Origin: Candidatus Zhuqueibacterota bacterium
GTDB lineage: Bacteria > BS750m-G25
Direction: 5' to 3'
NCBI GenBank assembly: GCA_016783505.1
Contig: JADHWK010000005.1
Location: 21,935-85,934, forward strand
Length of the DNA: 64,000 nucleotides
A program made the position numbers and the translations under genes. The notes under the pieces were generated by a model. The model had not been told where the DNA came from. It made no database searches and saw only the letters and a list, made by a program, of their open reading frames with translations. Below, piece by piece: positions 18,099-26,442 of this stretch (positions are counted from its first letter, which is position 1; each line of letters begins with the position of its first letter).

Positions 18099-19162
18099 AA
18101 AATCGTTGTAGGTTCATTGTTGGCTTAGGGGGTTTTGTGCTGCTGTTTTTTAGTTCCTGTACCTGGGAGCCGGACGACACGCCCCCCGCCGCCCCCACCG
18201 GGGTGGGCACCCGGAATGGCTACAATTACATCGAAATCTATTGGGATGAGAATACCGAGAGCGATCTGGACGGTTATAACGTGTATTGGAGCCCCACCGA
18301 ATTTGGGGAGTATCAACCGGTAGCTGAGCATTTGGGGAAGAATCAGACTTACTTCCAGGATAATCGAATCGCATTAAACCAAAGCTATTACTACAAGGTT
18401 ACTGCTTTTGATGATTCCGACAATGAAAGCGGTTTCAGCAACCCGGCTCTGGGCTATGTGGTCGGTGGTGTGACCTCTATAACCGGGGATGGTGAGGTTA
18501 GCTTGGAGTGGGATGAATGTCAGATTGAAACTATTGAGAGGTTTAGGATTTATCGGGGGGATAGTGCAACTCAAATAGACTCAATAATCGGTGAAGTTCT
18601 CGTCAGCGATAGTTCCTATCTGGATCAAAACCTTCAAAACGGGGCTACCTATTTTTACGCCGTGTCCGCCTATGATGATCAGGGAAATGAGGGTGGGAAA
18701 AGCGTTGCCGTTGATGATACCCCCAGGCCTGAGGGACATGGATTAATTCTGAAGAACCGAAGTTTTTATTCAGAAAATGGTATTGACTTTTCAGACTATT
18801 TAGACAACTTAATTATAAATTACAACATAGATTCCTTAAACACCGATGTCTATTTGGAGGATAACCACCTTATTGTTCCTGGTTTTAGTTCATTTAACAG
18901 AATCTTGGAATACGGTCTAACTAATAATTTAAATGAGGTTAATGAAGTTCCCATTAATGCCCAATGGAATAGTGAAGGGAAGGCTGAAGTTAATGTCAAC
19001 CAATCTTACATCGTATCAACAGAACTCTTCGGTTATATTAATTATGCCCATATAAGGATCACTGATGTTTACGGGGATTCCATAAAGTTGGATTGGGCCT
19101 ACCAGATTCAGGCTGGTAATCCCGAGCTTAAATCAATTCCTCCCGGGGGAACTAACCCATGA
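18095..19162 (+). CDS. Lipoprotein with two fibronectin type III domains
   Basis: 355 residues, translationally coupled to pdxJ through ATGA. A lipoprotein signal (lipobox FFSSC) is followed by two FnIII-type domains (about residues 30-110 and 113-205), recognisable by YIEIYWDEN...LDGYNVYWS...[15 protein letters not shown] and the repeat of this pattern. The C-terminal 150 residues are unassigned and Asn-rich. Its stop overlaps the S41 protease start, suggesting it is an accessory to that protease or simply an operon passenger. Confidence 0.72.
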   Translation: MKNRCRFIVGLGGFVLLFFSSCTWEPDDTPPAAPTGVGTRNGYNYIEIYWDENTESDLDGYNVYWSPTEFGEYQPVAEHLGKNQTYFQDNRIALNQSYYYKVTAFDDSDNESGFSNPALGYVVGGVTSITGDGEVSLEWDECQIETIERFRIYRGDSATQIDSIIGEVLVSDSSYLDQNLQNGATYFYAVSAYDDQGNEGGKSVAVDDTPRPEGHGLILKNRSFYSENGIDFSDYLDNLIINYNIDSLNTDVYLEDNHLIVPGFSSFNRILEYGLTNNLNEVNEVPINAQWNSEGKAEVNVNQSYIVSTELFGYINYAHIRITDVYGDSIKLDWAYQIQAGNPELKSIPPGGTNP

Positions 19163-20739
19163 ACCGAAAAAGATTGGGATATGCTGCCATTTTGCTAAGT
19201 ACGCTGGTGCTGGCCTTGGTCCTTATCAGCGGGGGGTTCTTAGCTGCCGGACAGAACATCTACCGCCAGTTGAATAAGCTGACCCGGGTGATCAAGATCA
19301 TCCATTCTGTCTATGTGGAGGTTCCGGACGGGGGTAAGTTAATTGATGGGGCTGTCAGGGGGATGCTGGAACAACTGGATCCCCATTCGGTTTACATTCC
19401 CCCGAAGAAGCTTGCCAAGGTGGAAGAGAAGTTTAAGGGGTCGTTCACCGGCATCGGGATCAGCTTTATGGTTCAGAATAAAATCTTGACGGTGATTTCC
19501 CCCATCCCCGGTACCCCCTCCGACCGATTGGGCATCCGCAGCGGGGACCAGATTGTGGAGATTGACGGGGTCTCTGCTATTGGGATCACCACCCAGGGGG
19601 TCTACGAGAAGCTCCGGGGTCCCAAGGGGACGGAAGTGAAGATTAAGGTGAGGCGATCCGGGGTGAAGGACCTTCTGGATTTCACCATTCAGCGGGATGA
19701 GATACCCATCTATTCCGTTGAAGCCGGTTTTTTATTGGATGATTCCACCGGTTATGTGCTTCTCAACCGCTTTTCCAGTACCACTGCTGACGAGCTGGAA
19801 AAGACCTTAAGCGAATTGGAAGCCGGGGGAATGAGACGGTTAATTCTGGATCTGAGGGGTAATTCCGGCGGATACTTGGAACAAGCGGTCAGGGTGGCTG
19901 ACATTTTCATCGAGGGGGATCGAAAGATCGTCTATACCCGGGGCCGGCTACCCGATTCCAACCAAGATTATTACGCCACCTACCGGGCCACCCACCCCAA
20001 AATTCCCCTCATTATCCTCATCAATCATGGCTCTGCCAGTGCCTCAGAGATCGTGGCCGGCGCCGTGCAGGATTGGGACCGGGGTCTGATCGTGGGGACC
20101 ACCACCTTCGGCAAGGGACTGGTGCAGAGGCAATATGTATTGGAAGATAGCTCGGCCATCCGGGTCACTGTGGCCCGCTACTATACCCCATCGGGCCGGC
20201 TCATCCAACGATCCTATGAGGAGGGGATCAGCCAGTATTACCGGGATGGGTATGATGAGAAGGATCCTAACTTTCAGGCCGATTCGGCAGCCGACCGACC
20301 CATCTACTATACCCATGCCGGGAGGACCGTCTACGGGGGTGGGGGGATTACCCCCGATGTTTTCCTGAAATCAAAATACCTAACCCTCACTACCAGTAAA
20401 ATTCTGGGCAAGAGGCTCTTTTTTGAATATGCCTTCCAATATGTTGCCGACCATAAAGATCTGACCCATAGCTTTGCTGGCTTTCTTGGGGATTTTAAAG
20501 TAAACAAGAGGATGATTAGGGGGTTTAAGGTATTTATTAAGGAAAAGGGTATCGAGGTAATCGAGAAAGATTTTGAACAGGATATAGAATATATCAAGGT
20601 ATTCATCAAGGGAGAAATTGCCCAGAGCCTGTGGAGCAACCGGGAGAAATATTATCAGGTCCGGATTCAGGGGGACCCGCAGGTACAGGAAGCGCTGAAG
20701 CTCTTTGGTCAGGCCAGGGAGATAGCGGGAATTTTTTAA
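19159..20739 (+). CDS. ctpA: S41-family C-terminal processing protease with PDZ domain
   Basis: 526 residues: N-terminal membrane anchor (about 8-32), PDZ domain (about 85-180; GIGISF, GIRSGDQIVEIDG) and S41 protease core. The Ser/Lys dyad is present: Ser294 in GSASASE and Lys319 in TTFGKG, with the 25-residue spacing known from Prc. Tail-specific proteases of this family trim the C-termini of periplasmic proteins. The ~120-residue tail after the core (from residue ~400) is long for CtpA and of unknown role. It is coupled to the upstream lipoprotein by ATGA. Confidence 0.93.
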   Translation: MNRKRLGYAAILLSTLVLALVLISGGFLAAGQNIYRQLNKLTRVIKIIHSVYVEVPDGGKLIDGAVRGMLEQLDPHSVYIPPKKLAKVEEKFKGSFTGIGISFMVQNKILTVISPIPGTPSDRLGIRSGDQIVEIDGVSAIGITTQGVYEKLRGPKGTEVKIKVRRSGVKDLLDFTIQRDEIPIYSVEAGFLLDDSTGYVLLNRFSSTTADELEKTLSELEAGGMRRLILDLRGNSGGYLEQAVRVADIFIEGDRKIVYTRGRLPDSNQDYYATYRATHPKIPLIILINHGSASASEIVAGAVQDWDRGLIVGTTTFGKGLVQRQYVLEDSSAIRVTVARYYTPSGRLIQRSYEEGISQYYRDGYDEKDPNFQADSAADRPIYYTHAGRTVYGGGGITPDVFLKSKYLTLTTSKILGKRLFFEYAFQYVADHKDLTHSFAGFLGDFKVNKRMIRGFKVFIKEKGIEVIEKDFEQDIEYIKVFIKGEIAQSLWSNREKYYQVRIQGDPQVQEALKLFGQAREIAGIF

Positions 20740-20768
20740 GCAAGGGGTCCTGATTGATAAAAAAATTA

Positions 20769-20797
20769 TTGACTTTTAAGGAAAAAATAGTTATAAT
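20769..20797 (+). promoter_or_regulatory. Strong sigma-70-type promoter for the exbB operon
   Basis: TTGACT at 20769-20774, exactly 17 bases, then a perfect TATAAT at 20792-20797, in AT-rich DNA 49 bases upstream of the exbB start. A GAGGAGGAG ribosome site (20832-20840) follows. This is the clearest promoter in the window. Confidence 0.75.
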
Positions 20798-20846
20798 TAT
20801 AATGGTAAAGAAGAGAACAATTTATTAGGGATGAGGAGGAGCAGTT

Positions 20847-21479
20847 ATGGTCAAGATGTTTATCCAGGGTGGGGGATTTATGTGGCCGATATTGATCTGC
20901 CTCGTTGCTGGTATCGCCATCAGTATCGAGCGGTTAATCTCCCTCCAGTTAGCCTCCGTCAACACCCGGAAATTTTTGGGGATGATTAAAGAGGCTTTAG
21001 TTTCCACGGGGGTGAAGGGGGCTATCGAGAGGTGTGCCCGGACCCGGGGTCCGGTAGCTTCCATCTTTCATGCTGGGCTGATCCGGGCCGACCGGGGTAT
21101 CGAGCACGTGGAAAAGGCCATCACCAATGCCGGCTCCATTGAGATGTCCATGCTCGAGCGGGGGCTGGTGTGGCTGTCCACCATTATCGCCATCGCCCCC
21201 ATGCTGGGGTTCACGGGCACGGTGTATGGGATGGTGCTGGCCTTTCAAGCCATTGAGAAAGCCAACGATATCTCCCCTTCGGTAGTCGCCAGTGGGATAT
21301 CGGTGGCCCTGCTTACCACCCTGTTCGGGCTGATTGTAGCCATAATCATTCAGCTGGCCCACAACTTCTTCGTGTCCAAGGTGGACCGGATCGTGATCGG
21401 AATGGAGGAGGGGTCGGTGGAGCTGGTGGACTACCTCATCGAAATGGAGGAGAGCAAAGCCACCGCTGGCAGTAAATAA
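20847..21479 (+). CDS. exbB: ExbB/TolQ/MotA-family proton channel
   Basis: 210 residues with the three-helix ExbB layout: first helix at about residues 8-27 (FMWPILICLVAGIAISIE), then a cytoplasmic loop, and two helices at about 112-134 and 148-175 around the conserved GFTGTVYGMV...SGISVALLTTLFGLIVAI region. With ExbD it forms the proton-driven motor that energises TonB. Good GAGGAG ribosome site. First gene of exbB-exbD-exbD-tonB. Confidence 0.95.
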   Translation: MVKMFIQGGGFMWPILICLVAGIAISIERLISLQLASVNTRKFLGMIKEALVSTGVKGAIERCARTRGPVASIFHAGLIRADRGIEHVEKAITNAGSIEMSMLERGLVWLSTIIAIAPMLGFTGTVYGMVLAFQAIEKANDISPSVVASGISVALLTTLFGLIVAIIIQLAHNFFVSKVDRIVIGMEEGSVELVDYLIEMEESKATAGSK

Positions 21480-21492
21480 CAGGGGGTGAACC

Positions 21493-21894
21493 ATGTTGAC
21501 TGCAAGACCGAGCAAGGCCACGGGCGAAATTCCCACCTGTTCTATGGCCGACATCGCCTTTCTGCTGCTGATCTTTTTTCTGGTGACCACTACCATTGAT
21601 ATGGACAAGGGGATCGGACTGACCCTACCCGCCAAGGGGGAGACCATAGAGGTGGCCAGCAGGAACATTATCAACATTCTCGTTAACGCCGCTGGTGATG
21701 TGATGATCGGCGATGAGATCGTGGGTCGGATGCAGATTAAGGAGAGGGTGAGGATGGAACTGCAAAAAAACCCCAGATTAATCCTCTCAGTTAAGACGGA
21801 CCGGGAGACAAGATATAATGACTTTATCGCCGTCATGGATCAGATAAAAATGGCCGGGGCCACCCGAATATCCCTGGCTGAACCCGAAATTTAG
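21493..21894 (+). CDS. exbD: ExbD/TolR-family motor protein (first of two)
   Basis: 133 residues: a cytoplasmic N-terminus, one transmembrane helix (residues 21-38) preceded by the conserved aspartate Asp20 in SMADIAFLLL, and a periplasmic domain ending in the DFIAVMDQIKMAG-type helix. The aspartate is the proton-carrying residue of the motor. 13 bases after exbB. The LTLPAKGE stretch after the helix is the peptidoglycan/TonB-binding face in the family. Confidence 0.93.
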   Translation: MLTARPSKATGEIPTCSMADIAFLLLIFFLVTTTIDMDKGIGLTLPAKGETIEVASRNIINILVNAAGDVMIGDEIVGRMQIKERVRMELQKNPRLILSVKTDRETRYNDFIAVMDQIKMAGATRISLAEPEI

Positions 21895-21919
21895 TTATGT
21901 AATCTGATGGGATTTTAAG

Positions 21920-22327
21920 ATGAAGTTCGAAAAGAAGGAGAAGGCGGCGGCGGAAATCCCCACCGCATCCATGCCCGACATTATTTTCATGCTGCTAATT
22001 TTCTTTATGGTCTCTGCGGTCTTTAAAGAGTTCCGGGGGCTTCCGGTGACCCTCCCCTCGGCCAAAATGATAGAGAAGCTGGAAACAAAACGGAACGTGG
22101 CCTACATCTATACCGATAAAGACGGCCGGGTTTCTATTGATGATATGATCGTGCCCATCCCCTCCATCGGGCCTATCATGTATCAGAAAAGGGTGGACAA
22201 TCCGAGGGTGATCGTCTCCTTGAAAACGGACAAGGAGTGTAAAATGGGGGTCATGAACGACATTCAGGAGCAGCTCCGAGAGGCTGACGCCTTAAGGGTT
22301 AATTACTCTTCCAAATTTAAGGGTTAA
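21920..22327 (+). CDS. exbD: ExbD/TolR-family motor protein (second of two)
   Basis: 135 residues with the same architecture as its upstream neighbour, including Asp20 (SMPDIIFMLL) and the VTLPSAK segment. Two non-identical ExbDs after one ExbB is a common FCB arrangement; the ExbD dimer in the motor may be a heterodimer here. Confidence 0.93.
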   Translation: MKFEKKEKAAAEIPTASMPDIIFMLLIFFMVSAVFKEFRGLPVTLPSAKMIEKLETKRNVAYIYTDKDGRVSIDDMIVPIPSIGPIMYQKRVDNPRVIVSLKTDKECKMGVMNDIQEQLREADALRVNYSSKFKG

Positions 22328-22332
22328 AGAAG

Positions 22333-22971
22333 TTGAGAAAACATCCTGAAGCCGACCTGCGGTTGAAATACCGGAAATTCATGGAGATCTCGTTAACCAT
22401 CTCCCTTTCCATCGTTATCATTGTCTTCTTAATTTCAAAGGAGTTCAGGGCTAAGGAGATCAAGCAGGAGGTTACGCAGATTATCGTGGAGGTGGAGGAC
22501 ATTCCTCAGACGGAGCAGATTAAGCGTCCCCCGCCCCCCCCTCGCCCGGCGGTGCCCATCGAATCGGAGGACCCAGACATCGAGGAGGACATCACTATTG
22601 AAGAGACCCTCCTGGACCTCTCAGACTACGACATCTCTCCCCCTCCCCCACCGGCGTCGGCCATTGAATTCTTCGCCTACGATGAGGCCCCTACCATCAT
22701 CGGGGGGATGGCCGCCATCAAGAAAAACCTGGTATATCCAGAGATTGCCCAGAAGGCCGGGGTATCGGCAACGGTCATTGTCCTGGTGGGTATTGACGAA
22801 AAAGGGGGGATCATTCTCGTTGAGGTCATGCAGGAGAGGCCGAAGGGTCTGGGGTTTGGTGAGGCGGCCATGGATGCGGTTCGTAAGGTCAAGTTCACCC
22901 CGGGCAAGCAGCGGGATAAACCCGTTCCAGTGAAAATTTCCATCCCCGTGCATTTCCAGATTAAAAAGTAA
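22333..22971 (+). CDS. tonB: TonB-family energy transducer
   Basis: 212 residues starting at a TTG five bases after the second exbD. It has one N-terminal transmembrane helix (about 17-34), two proline-rich stretches (KRPPPPPRP near residue 60, SPPPPPASA near 99) that would span the periplasm, and a C-terminal TonB domain (about 115-212) with YPEIAQKAGVSATVIVLVGID and AVRKVKFTPGKQ. It carries motor energy to TonB-dependent outer-membrane receptors; none is encoded in this window. An intrinsic terminator follows. Confidence 0.93.
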   Translation: MRKHPEADLRLKYRKFMEISLTISLSIVIIVFLISKEFRAKEIKQEVTQIIVEVEDIPQTEQIKRPPPPPRPAVPIESEDPDIEEDITIEETLLDLSDYDISPPPPPASAIEFFAYDEAPTIIGGMAAIKKNLVYPEIAQKAGVSATVIVLVGIDEKGGIILVEVMQERPKGLGFGEAAMDAVRKVKFTPGKQRDKPVPVKISIPVHFQIKK

Positions 22972-22993
22972 CCTCCTTACGAGAAAATCCAAG

Positions 22994-23027
22994 ACCCTGG
23001 GATGTGACTCAATCCTGGGGTTTTTTT
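22994..23027 (+). terminator. Intrinsic terminator of the exbB-tonB operon
   Basis: A 10-bp stem (ACCCTGGGAT / ATCCTGGGGT, two G-U pairs) closed by a short loop and followed immediately by seven T residues, 23 bases after the tonB stop. Confidence 0.8.
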
Positions 23028-23066
23028 GTTTTAACCTAGATTTGGGGAAAAGGTGTTTATAATGTT

Positions 23067-23090
23067 TCAATCCCGAATGTTCGGGATTGA
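23067..23090. repeat. Palindromic repeat TCAATCCCGA-ATGT-TCGGGATTGA
   Basis: Perfect 10-bp stem, the longest member of the dispersed palindrome family in the window. Confidence 0.6.
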
Positions 23091-23116
23091 AGCAGCAGTT
23101 GAATTTTAAGGAGTTA

Positions 23117-23133
23117 TCCCGAAAAATTCGGGA
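23117..23133. repeat. Palindromic repeat TCCCGAA-AAA-TTCGGGA
   Basis: Perfect 7-bp stem with a 3-base loop, 27 bases after the preceding copy and in the same intergenic region. AACCCGAAAAAACGG at 23154-23168 may be a degenerate third copy. Confidence 0.55.
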
Positions 23134-23256
23134 CAGATTAACCCCAACGGATTAACCCGAAAAAACGGTAGACAATTAGCTTTTTAGAAAAAAGAGTTGA
23201 TTCTTTGGAGAGAATATGTTATTTTTCTGATGTGAAAAAGATCGTGAGGTTAATTA

Positions 23257-24261
23257 ATGACCCGGGTAAAGGTGGGCGTTATTGGGGTTGGTAGGCTCGG
23301 TCAGCACCATGCCAGATTATACAGACAACTTGAAACGGCTCGGTTGATAGGGGTTTTTGACGCCGATTGGGAAGTCTGCCAGGGCGTGGCCGTTGAGCTT
23401 AAAATTTTAGCCTTCAGGCAGATGGAAGATTTGCTGAACCAGGTGGATGCCGTCAGTGTGGCTACCCCCACCGCCACCCATGGCAGGATTGGCCGACTAG
23501 TGCTTCAGGCAGGGGTTCACATTTTTATTGAAAAACCCATCGCTGATACCCTGGCCACGGCGGATGATCTGATCAATCAGGCCCGGAAGCGGGGACTTAA
23601 GATTCAGGTCGGACACATTGAGCGTTTCAACCCTGCCCTTTTGGCCCTGCGGGGGGTTGGGCTTGAGCCCCGGTTCATCGAGTCGCACCGACTGGCTACC
23701 TTCGATCCCCGGGGGACGGATGTGGCCGTCGTCCTCGACCTGATGATCCACGACCTCGATATTATAATAAATTTGGTGAAAAGCCCGATAAGAAGGATTG
23801 ATGCCAACGGGGTCAACGTTCTCACCGATTCGATTGACATCGCTAACGCCCGGCTGACTTTTGATAACGGTTGTGTTGCCAATGTAACCGCCAGCAGGAT
23901 TTCCCAGAAGAAGATGCGGAAGATGCGCCTATTCCAGCGGGATGTCTATATCTCCGTTGACTTTCTCGATGGGATATCTGAAATCTTCCGACTGGAGGAT
24001 GTGCATGAAGGGCTGGAAAAGACCCCGTCCATTGGGGTAATCGGGGAATACAGGATTGGAGGCAGGAAGAAACGGATCGTATACAACCAGCCCCAAGTTC
24101 CCGGGGTCAACGCCCTCCAGCTCGAACTTGAGGGTTTCCTGAAGGCCGTTGCCGGGGGGGGTGATCCCCCCGTCACTGGTGAGGACGGCAGGCGGGCCCT
24201 GGAGGTGGCTATGAAGGTCATAGAGGAAATCGAAAGGCAAAATCAAAAGGTAACTTTTTAG
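23257..24261 (+). CDS. Gfo/Idh/MocA-family NAD(P)-dependent oxidoreductase, lpx-linked
   Basis: 334 residues. Rossmann motif GVIGVGRLGQHH (8-19), the family-defining Glu92-Lys93-Pro94, then GHIERFNPA (119-127) and LMIHDLDI with His165 in the substrate domain. This subtype (GHIERFNPA, FIESHRLATFDPRGTD) is commonly found between lpx genes, and lpxB follows one gene downstream. The known lpx-linked member GnnA oxidises UDP-GlcNAc at C3 so that GnnB can aminate it, giving 2,3-diaminoglucose lipid A. No gnnB-like aminotransferase is in the window, so the GnnA role is inference. Confidence 0.82.
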   Translation: MTRVKVGVIGVGRLGQHHARLYRQLETARLIGVFDADWEVCQGVAVELKILAFRQMEDLLNQVDAVSVATPTATHGRIGRLVLQAGVHIFIEKPIADTLATADDLINQARKRGLKIQVGHIERFNPALLALRGVGLEPRFIESHRLATFDPRGTDVAVVLDLMIHDLDIIINLVKSPIRRIDANGVNVLTDSIDIANARLTFDNGCVANVTASRISQKKMRKMRLFQRDVYISVDFLDGISEIFRLEDVHEGLEKTPSIGVIGEYRIGGRKKRIVYNQPQVPGVNALQLELEGFLKAVAGGGDPPVTGEDGRRALEVAMKVIEEIERQNQKVTF

Positions 24262-24370
24262 CCGTTGGAAGTTGAAAAGCAGCAGGGGGACAGAGGGGCT
24301 GGGGAGCAGAGGAGAAAAAAATCGTATCCTCAATAGGTATCATCGTGAATCCGTCTAACAATATGGAATT

Positions 24371-24388
24371 ACCCCGAAACTTCGGGGT
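24371..24388. repeat. Palindromic repeat ACCCCGA-AACT-TCGGGGT
   Basis: Perfect 7-bp stem with a 4-base loop in the gap between the oxidoreductase and methyltransferase genes; same core and loop as the copy at 6008-6023. Confidence 0.55.
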
Positions 24389-24476
24389 TTATCATAAACC
24401 CGTCCATACGGATCCGTCTGGATAAACGGATAACTCCGGTTGTTTTTATTGCGTTTTGAATTTCGGTCATTTGTCG

Positions 24477-24502
24477 TGCCTGAGGCAGATCCGCCTTGGG
24501 CG
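24477..24502. repeat. TGCCTGAGGCAGATCCGCC repeat, copy 1
   Basis: The 19 bases TGCCTGAGGCAGATCCGCC occur here and at about 39483-39501 in an unrelated intergenic region. It contains an internal GCCTGAGGC palindrome and is followed by TTGGGCGGA, which pairs with ATCCGCC. It falls in the rejected N-terminal extension of the next gene. Confidence 0.6.
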
Positions 24503-24545
24503 GAAATTTGTTTCGGATTTCGTGTTTCGGATTTTATCTTGTAAT

Positions 24546-25118
24546 ATGGACATTCGTCAATTTTTTTTCCAATATCGCAGCTTTACGCCGATTCCATTAA
24601 TCCTGCTTTTGTTCTATCTGGCACAGCCGAAAATTTATCCTTTTGTATTCGGTCTGCTTTTGGCCCTTGTCGGGGAGGGGCTTCGGTGGTGGGCGGTGGC
24701 CCATGCGGGCGGGGAGACCCGAACCCGCCAGGTGGGTGCCGGGGAATTGGTAACCAGCGGCCCCTTTGCCCATGTACGGAACCCCCTTTACCTTGCAAAT
24801 CTATTCATCATTACCGGATTTGTCCTCATGGCCGGCGGGGGTCTTCCCTGGATGCTGGGGGTGGGCTGGGCCTTCTGGGCGGTGCAATATTCCCTCATCA
24901 TCTCCTTAGAAGAGGAAACCCTGGACAAACTCTTCGGGGATACCTACCGCCGATACAGAAACAAAGTTCCCAGGTTCTTGCCTTTGTTAAAAGGTCAGAC
25001 CCCAGAAGGGAGGACGACCCTTCCCCTAAGGAAAGTCCTGCGGTCGGAGCGTAGTACGCTTTTAGGACTTTTATTGCTGACGGGCGGCATCATTTTACGG
25101 GGTGCTCTTTTTGGGTAA
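24546..25118 (+). CDS. Isoprenylcysteine carboxyl methyltransferase-like integral membrane protein
   Basis: 190 residues from the ATG at 24546; the longer frame would translate repeat DNA. Several hydrophobic helices (about 14-45, 83-120, 165-188) surround the ICMT/PEMT-family SAM-binding region GPFAHVRNPLYLAN (72-85) and EEETLDKLFGDTYRRY. Bacterial members methylate small hydrophobic or lipid substrates; the target is unknown. It ends 4 bases before lpxB, so a lipid-related substrate is plausible. Confidence 0.8.
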   Translation: MDIRQFFFQYRSFTPIPLILLLFYLAQPKIYPFVFGLLLALVGEGLRWWAVAHAGGETRTRQVGAGELVTSGPFAHVRNPLYLANLFIITGFVLMAGGGLPWMLGVGWAFWAVQYSLIISLEEETLDKLFGDTYRRYRNKVPRFLPLLKGQTPEGRTTLPLRKVLRSERSTLLGLLLLTGGIILRGALFG

Positions 25119-25122
25119 TGGG

Positions 25123-26247
25123 ATGGTCAAGAGAATATTAATGGTTGCCGGGGAGCCCTCGGGAGACCTGCATGGTTCGGGGTTGGTTCGGGAGCTGAAG
25201 CGGCGATCACCAAACCTTAATCTCTACGGCATCGGCGGGGACCAGATGGCCGCCGCCGGGTTTGAGAACCTCTATCACATTGATCAGCTCTCCCTGCTGG
25301 GGTTTACGGAAGTGGTCAGACGGCTGCCTTTCGTCAACCAGGTCCTTCGGCAGCTCGGCAGGCTCCTGAAATCCCGACGGCCCGACTTGGTGGTTCTCAT
25401 TGATTTTCCCGGCTTCAACCTGCGGTTGGCCAGGATGGCCAAGGGCCTGGGGGTGCCGGTTCTCTACTACATCAGCCCCCAAGTGTGGGCCTGGGCCCGG
25501 GAACGGATATGGAAGATAGCCCGCTGGGTGGATCGGATGGCCGTTATTTTGCCTTTCGAGGAGAAGTTATTTCGTCAGGCCGGAATAAACGCTCGATTTG
25601 TGGGCCATCCCCTGTTGGATGGTCAGGGCTCCCAAATGACCCATTCGGAGTTTTGCCTTGCCTACGACCTGGATCCCAACCGAAGGACAATTGCCCTATT
25701 GCCGGGAAGCCGGTCCACCGAAATTCTTAAGCTGTTTCCTGTTATGATAGGGGCAACAGAACGTATCCGGGGAATCTTAGGGAATATTCAGGTGACCGTG
25801 GGGGTGGCCTCTACCGTTAATCAGCGGGATCTGGAGCGAATGGTTCCCCCAGACGCCTGGGTGCGTTTGGTGCCCGATGCCATCCAGGACGTGTTGAAGC
25901 ACGCCGAAATAGCTATCGTTGCCTCGGGGACGGCGACACTGGAGGCCGCCATCCTGGGGGTCCCCATGGTCATCGTATACCGTGTTTCCCCCCTTTCCTA
26001 TCTCATCGGCAGGCTGCTGGTGAGCACAGATTACATCGGGCTGGTGAACTTAGTGGCCGGTCGAGAGGTAGTTCCCGAGCTCATTCAGGGGGCGGCTACG
26101 GCCGAGAATATTGCGGCTACGGCGATTCGAATTATTCGGGATTCCACATATCGCCAATCCATTCTGAAGGATTTAAGGATGGTGCGGGAGCGGCTGGGGA
26201 AGCCGGGAGCCACCCGCCGGGTGGCCGATATGGTGTTTGAATTTTAA
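25123..26247 (+). CDS. lpxB: Lipid-A-disaccharide synthase
   Basis: 374 residues, typical of LpxB, from the ATG at 25123. Signatures: AGEPSGDLHG at 9-18, the DFPGFNLRLA segment, YYISPQVWAW, FVGHPLLD, LLPGSR and ASGTATLEAAILGVPMVIVYR (GT19 fold). The enzyme joins 2,3-diacyl-GlcN-1-P and UDP-2,3-diacyl-GlcN in lipid A synthesis at the inner membrane. It follows the methyltransferase by 4 bases. The downstream lipid A genes are separated from it by an AT-rich insert. Confidence 0.96.
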   Translation: MVKRILMVAGEPSGDLHGSGLVRELKRRSPNLNLYGIGGDQMAAAGFENLYHIDQLSLLGFTEVVRRLPFVNQVLRQLGRLLKSRRPDLVVLIDFPGFNLRLARMAKGLGVPVLYYISPQVWAWARERIWKIARWVDRMAVILPFEEKLFRQAGINARFVGHPLLDGQGSQMTHSEFCLAYDLDPNRRTIALLPGSRSTEILKLFPVMIGATERIRGILGNIQVTVGVASTVNQRDLERMVPPDAWVRLVPDAIQDVLKHAEIAIVASGTATLEAAILGVPMVIVYRVSPLSYLIGRLLVSTDYIGLVNLVAGREVVPELIQGAATAENIAATAIRIIRDSTYRQSILKDLRMVRERLGKPGATRRVADMVFEF

Positions 26248-26442
26248 ATGAACTTTTAGCTATGCTCCTTTTAGATTCTGCGGGTCATCTGCCATTATTT
26301 TTAATTTGACAGGATTGATTGTTTTTATTCTTGTGCCGACTCGTCGGCATGATGGTTTAGTTAGTAAATAAAATTAAATGATCTAACAATATAAAACTAG
26401 AATTTTTGAGAATTTTACTAATCAGCTGAGAGAGTCTCCATT

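Noticed and set aside
20997-21836. 279-codon open frame on the - strand across exbB and the first exbD
   Set aside because: It lies antisense to two clear motor genes and is rich in His, Gly and Pro as expected for a GC-rich antisense shadow. It has no domain and no ribosome site.
26306-26331. TTGACA followed by TATTCT upstream of the AT-rich island genes
   Set aside because: The spacing is only 14 bases, too short for a normal promoter; AT-rich DNA gives such matches by chance.
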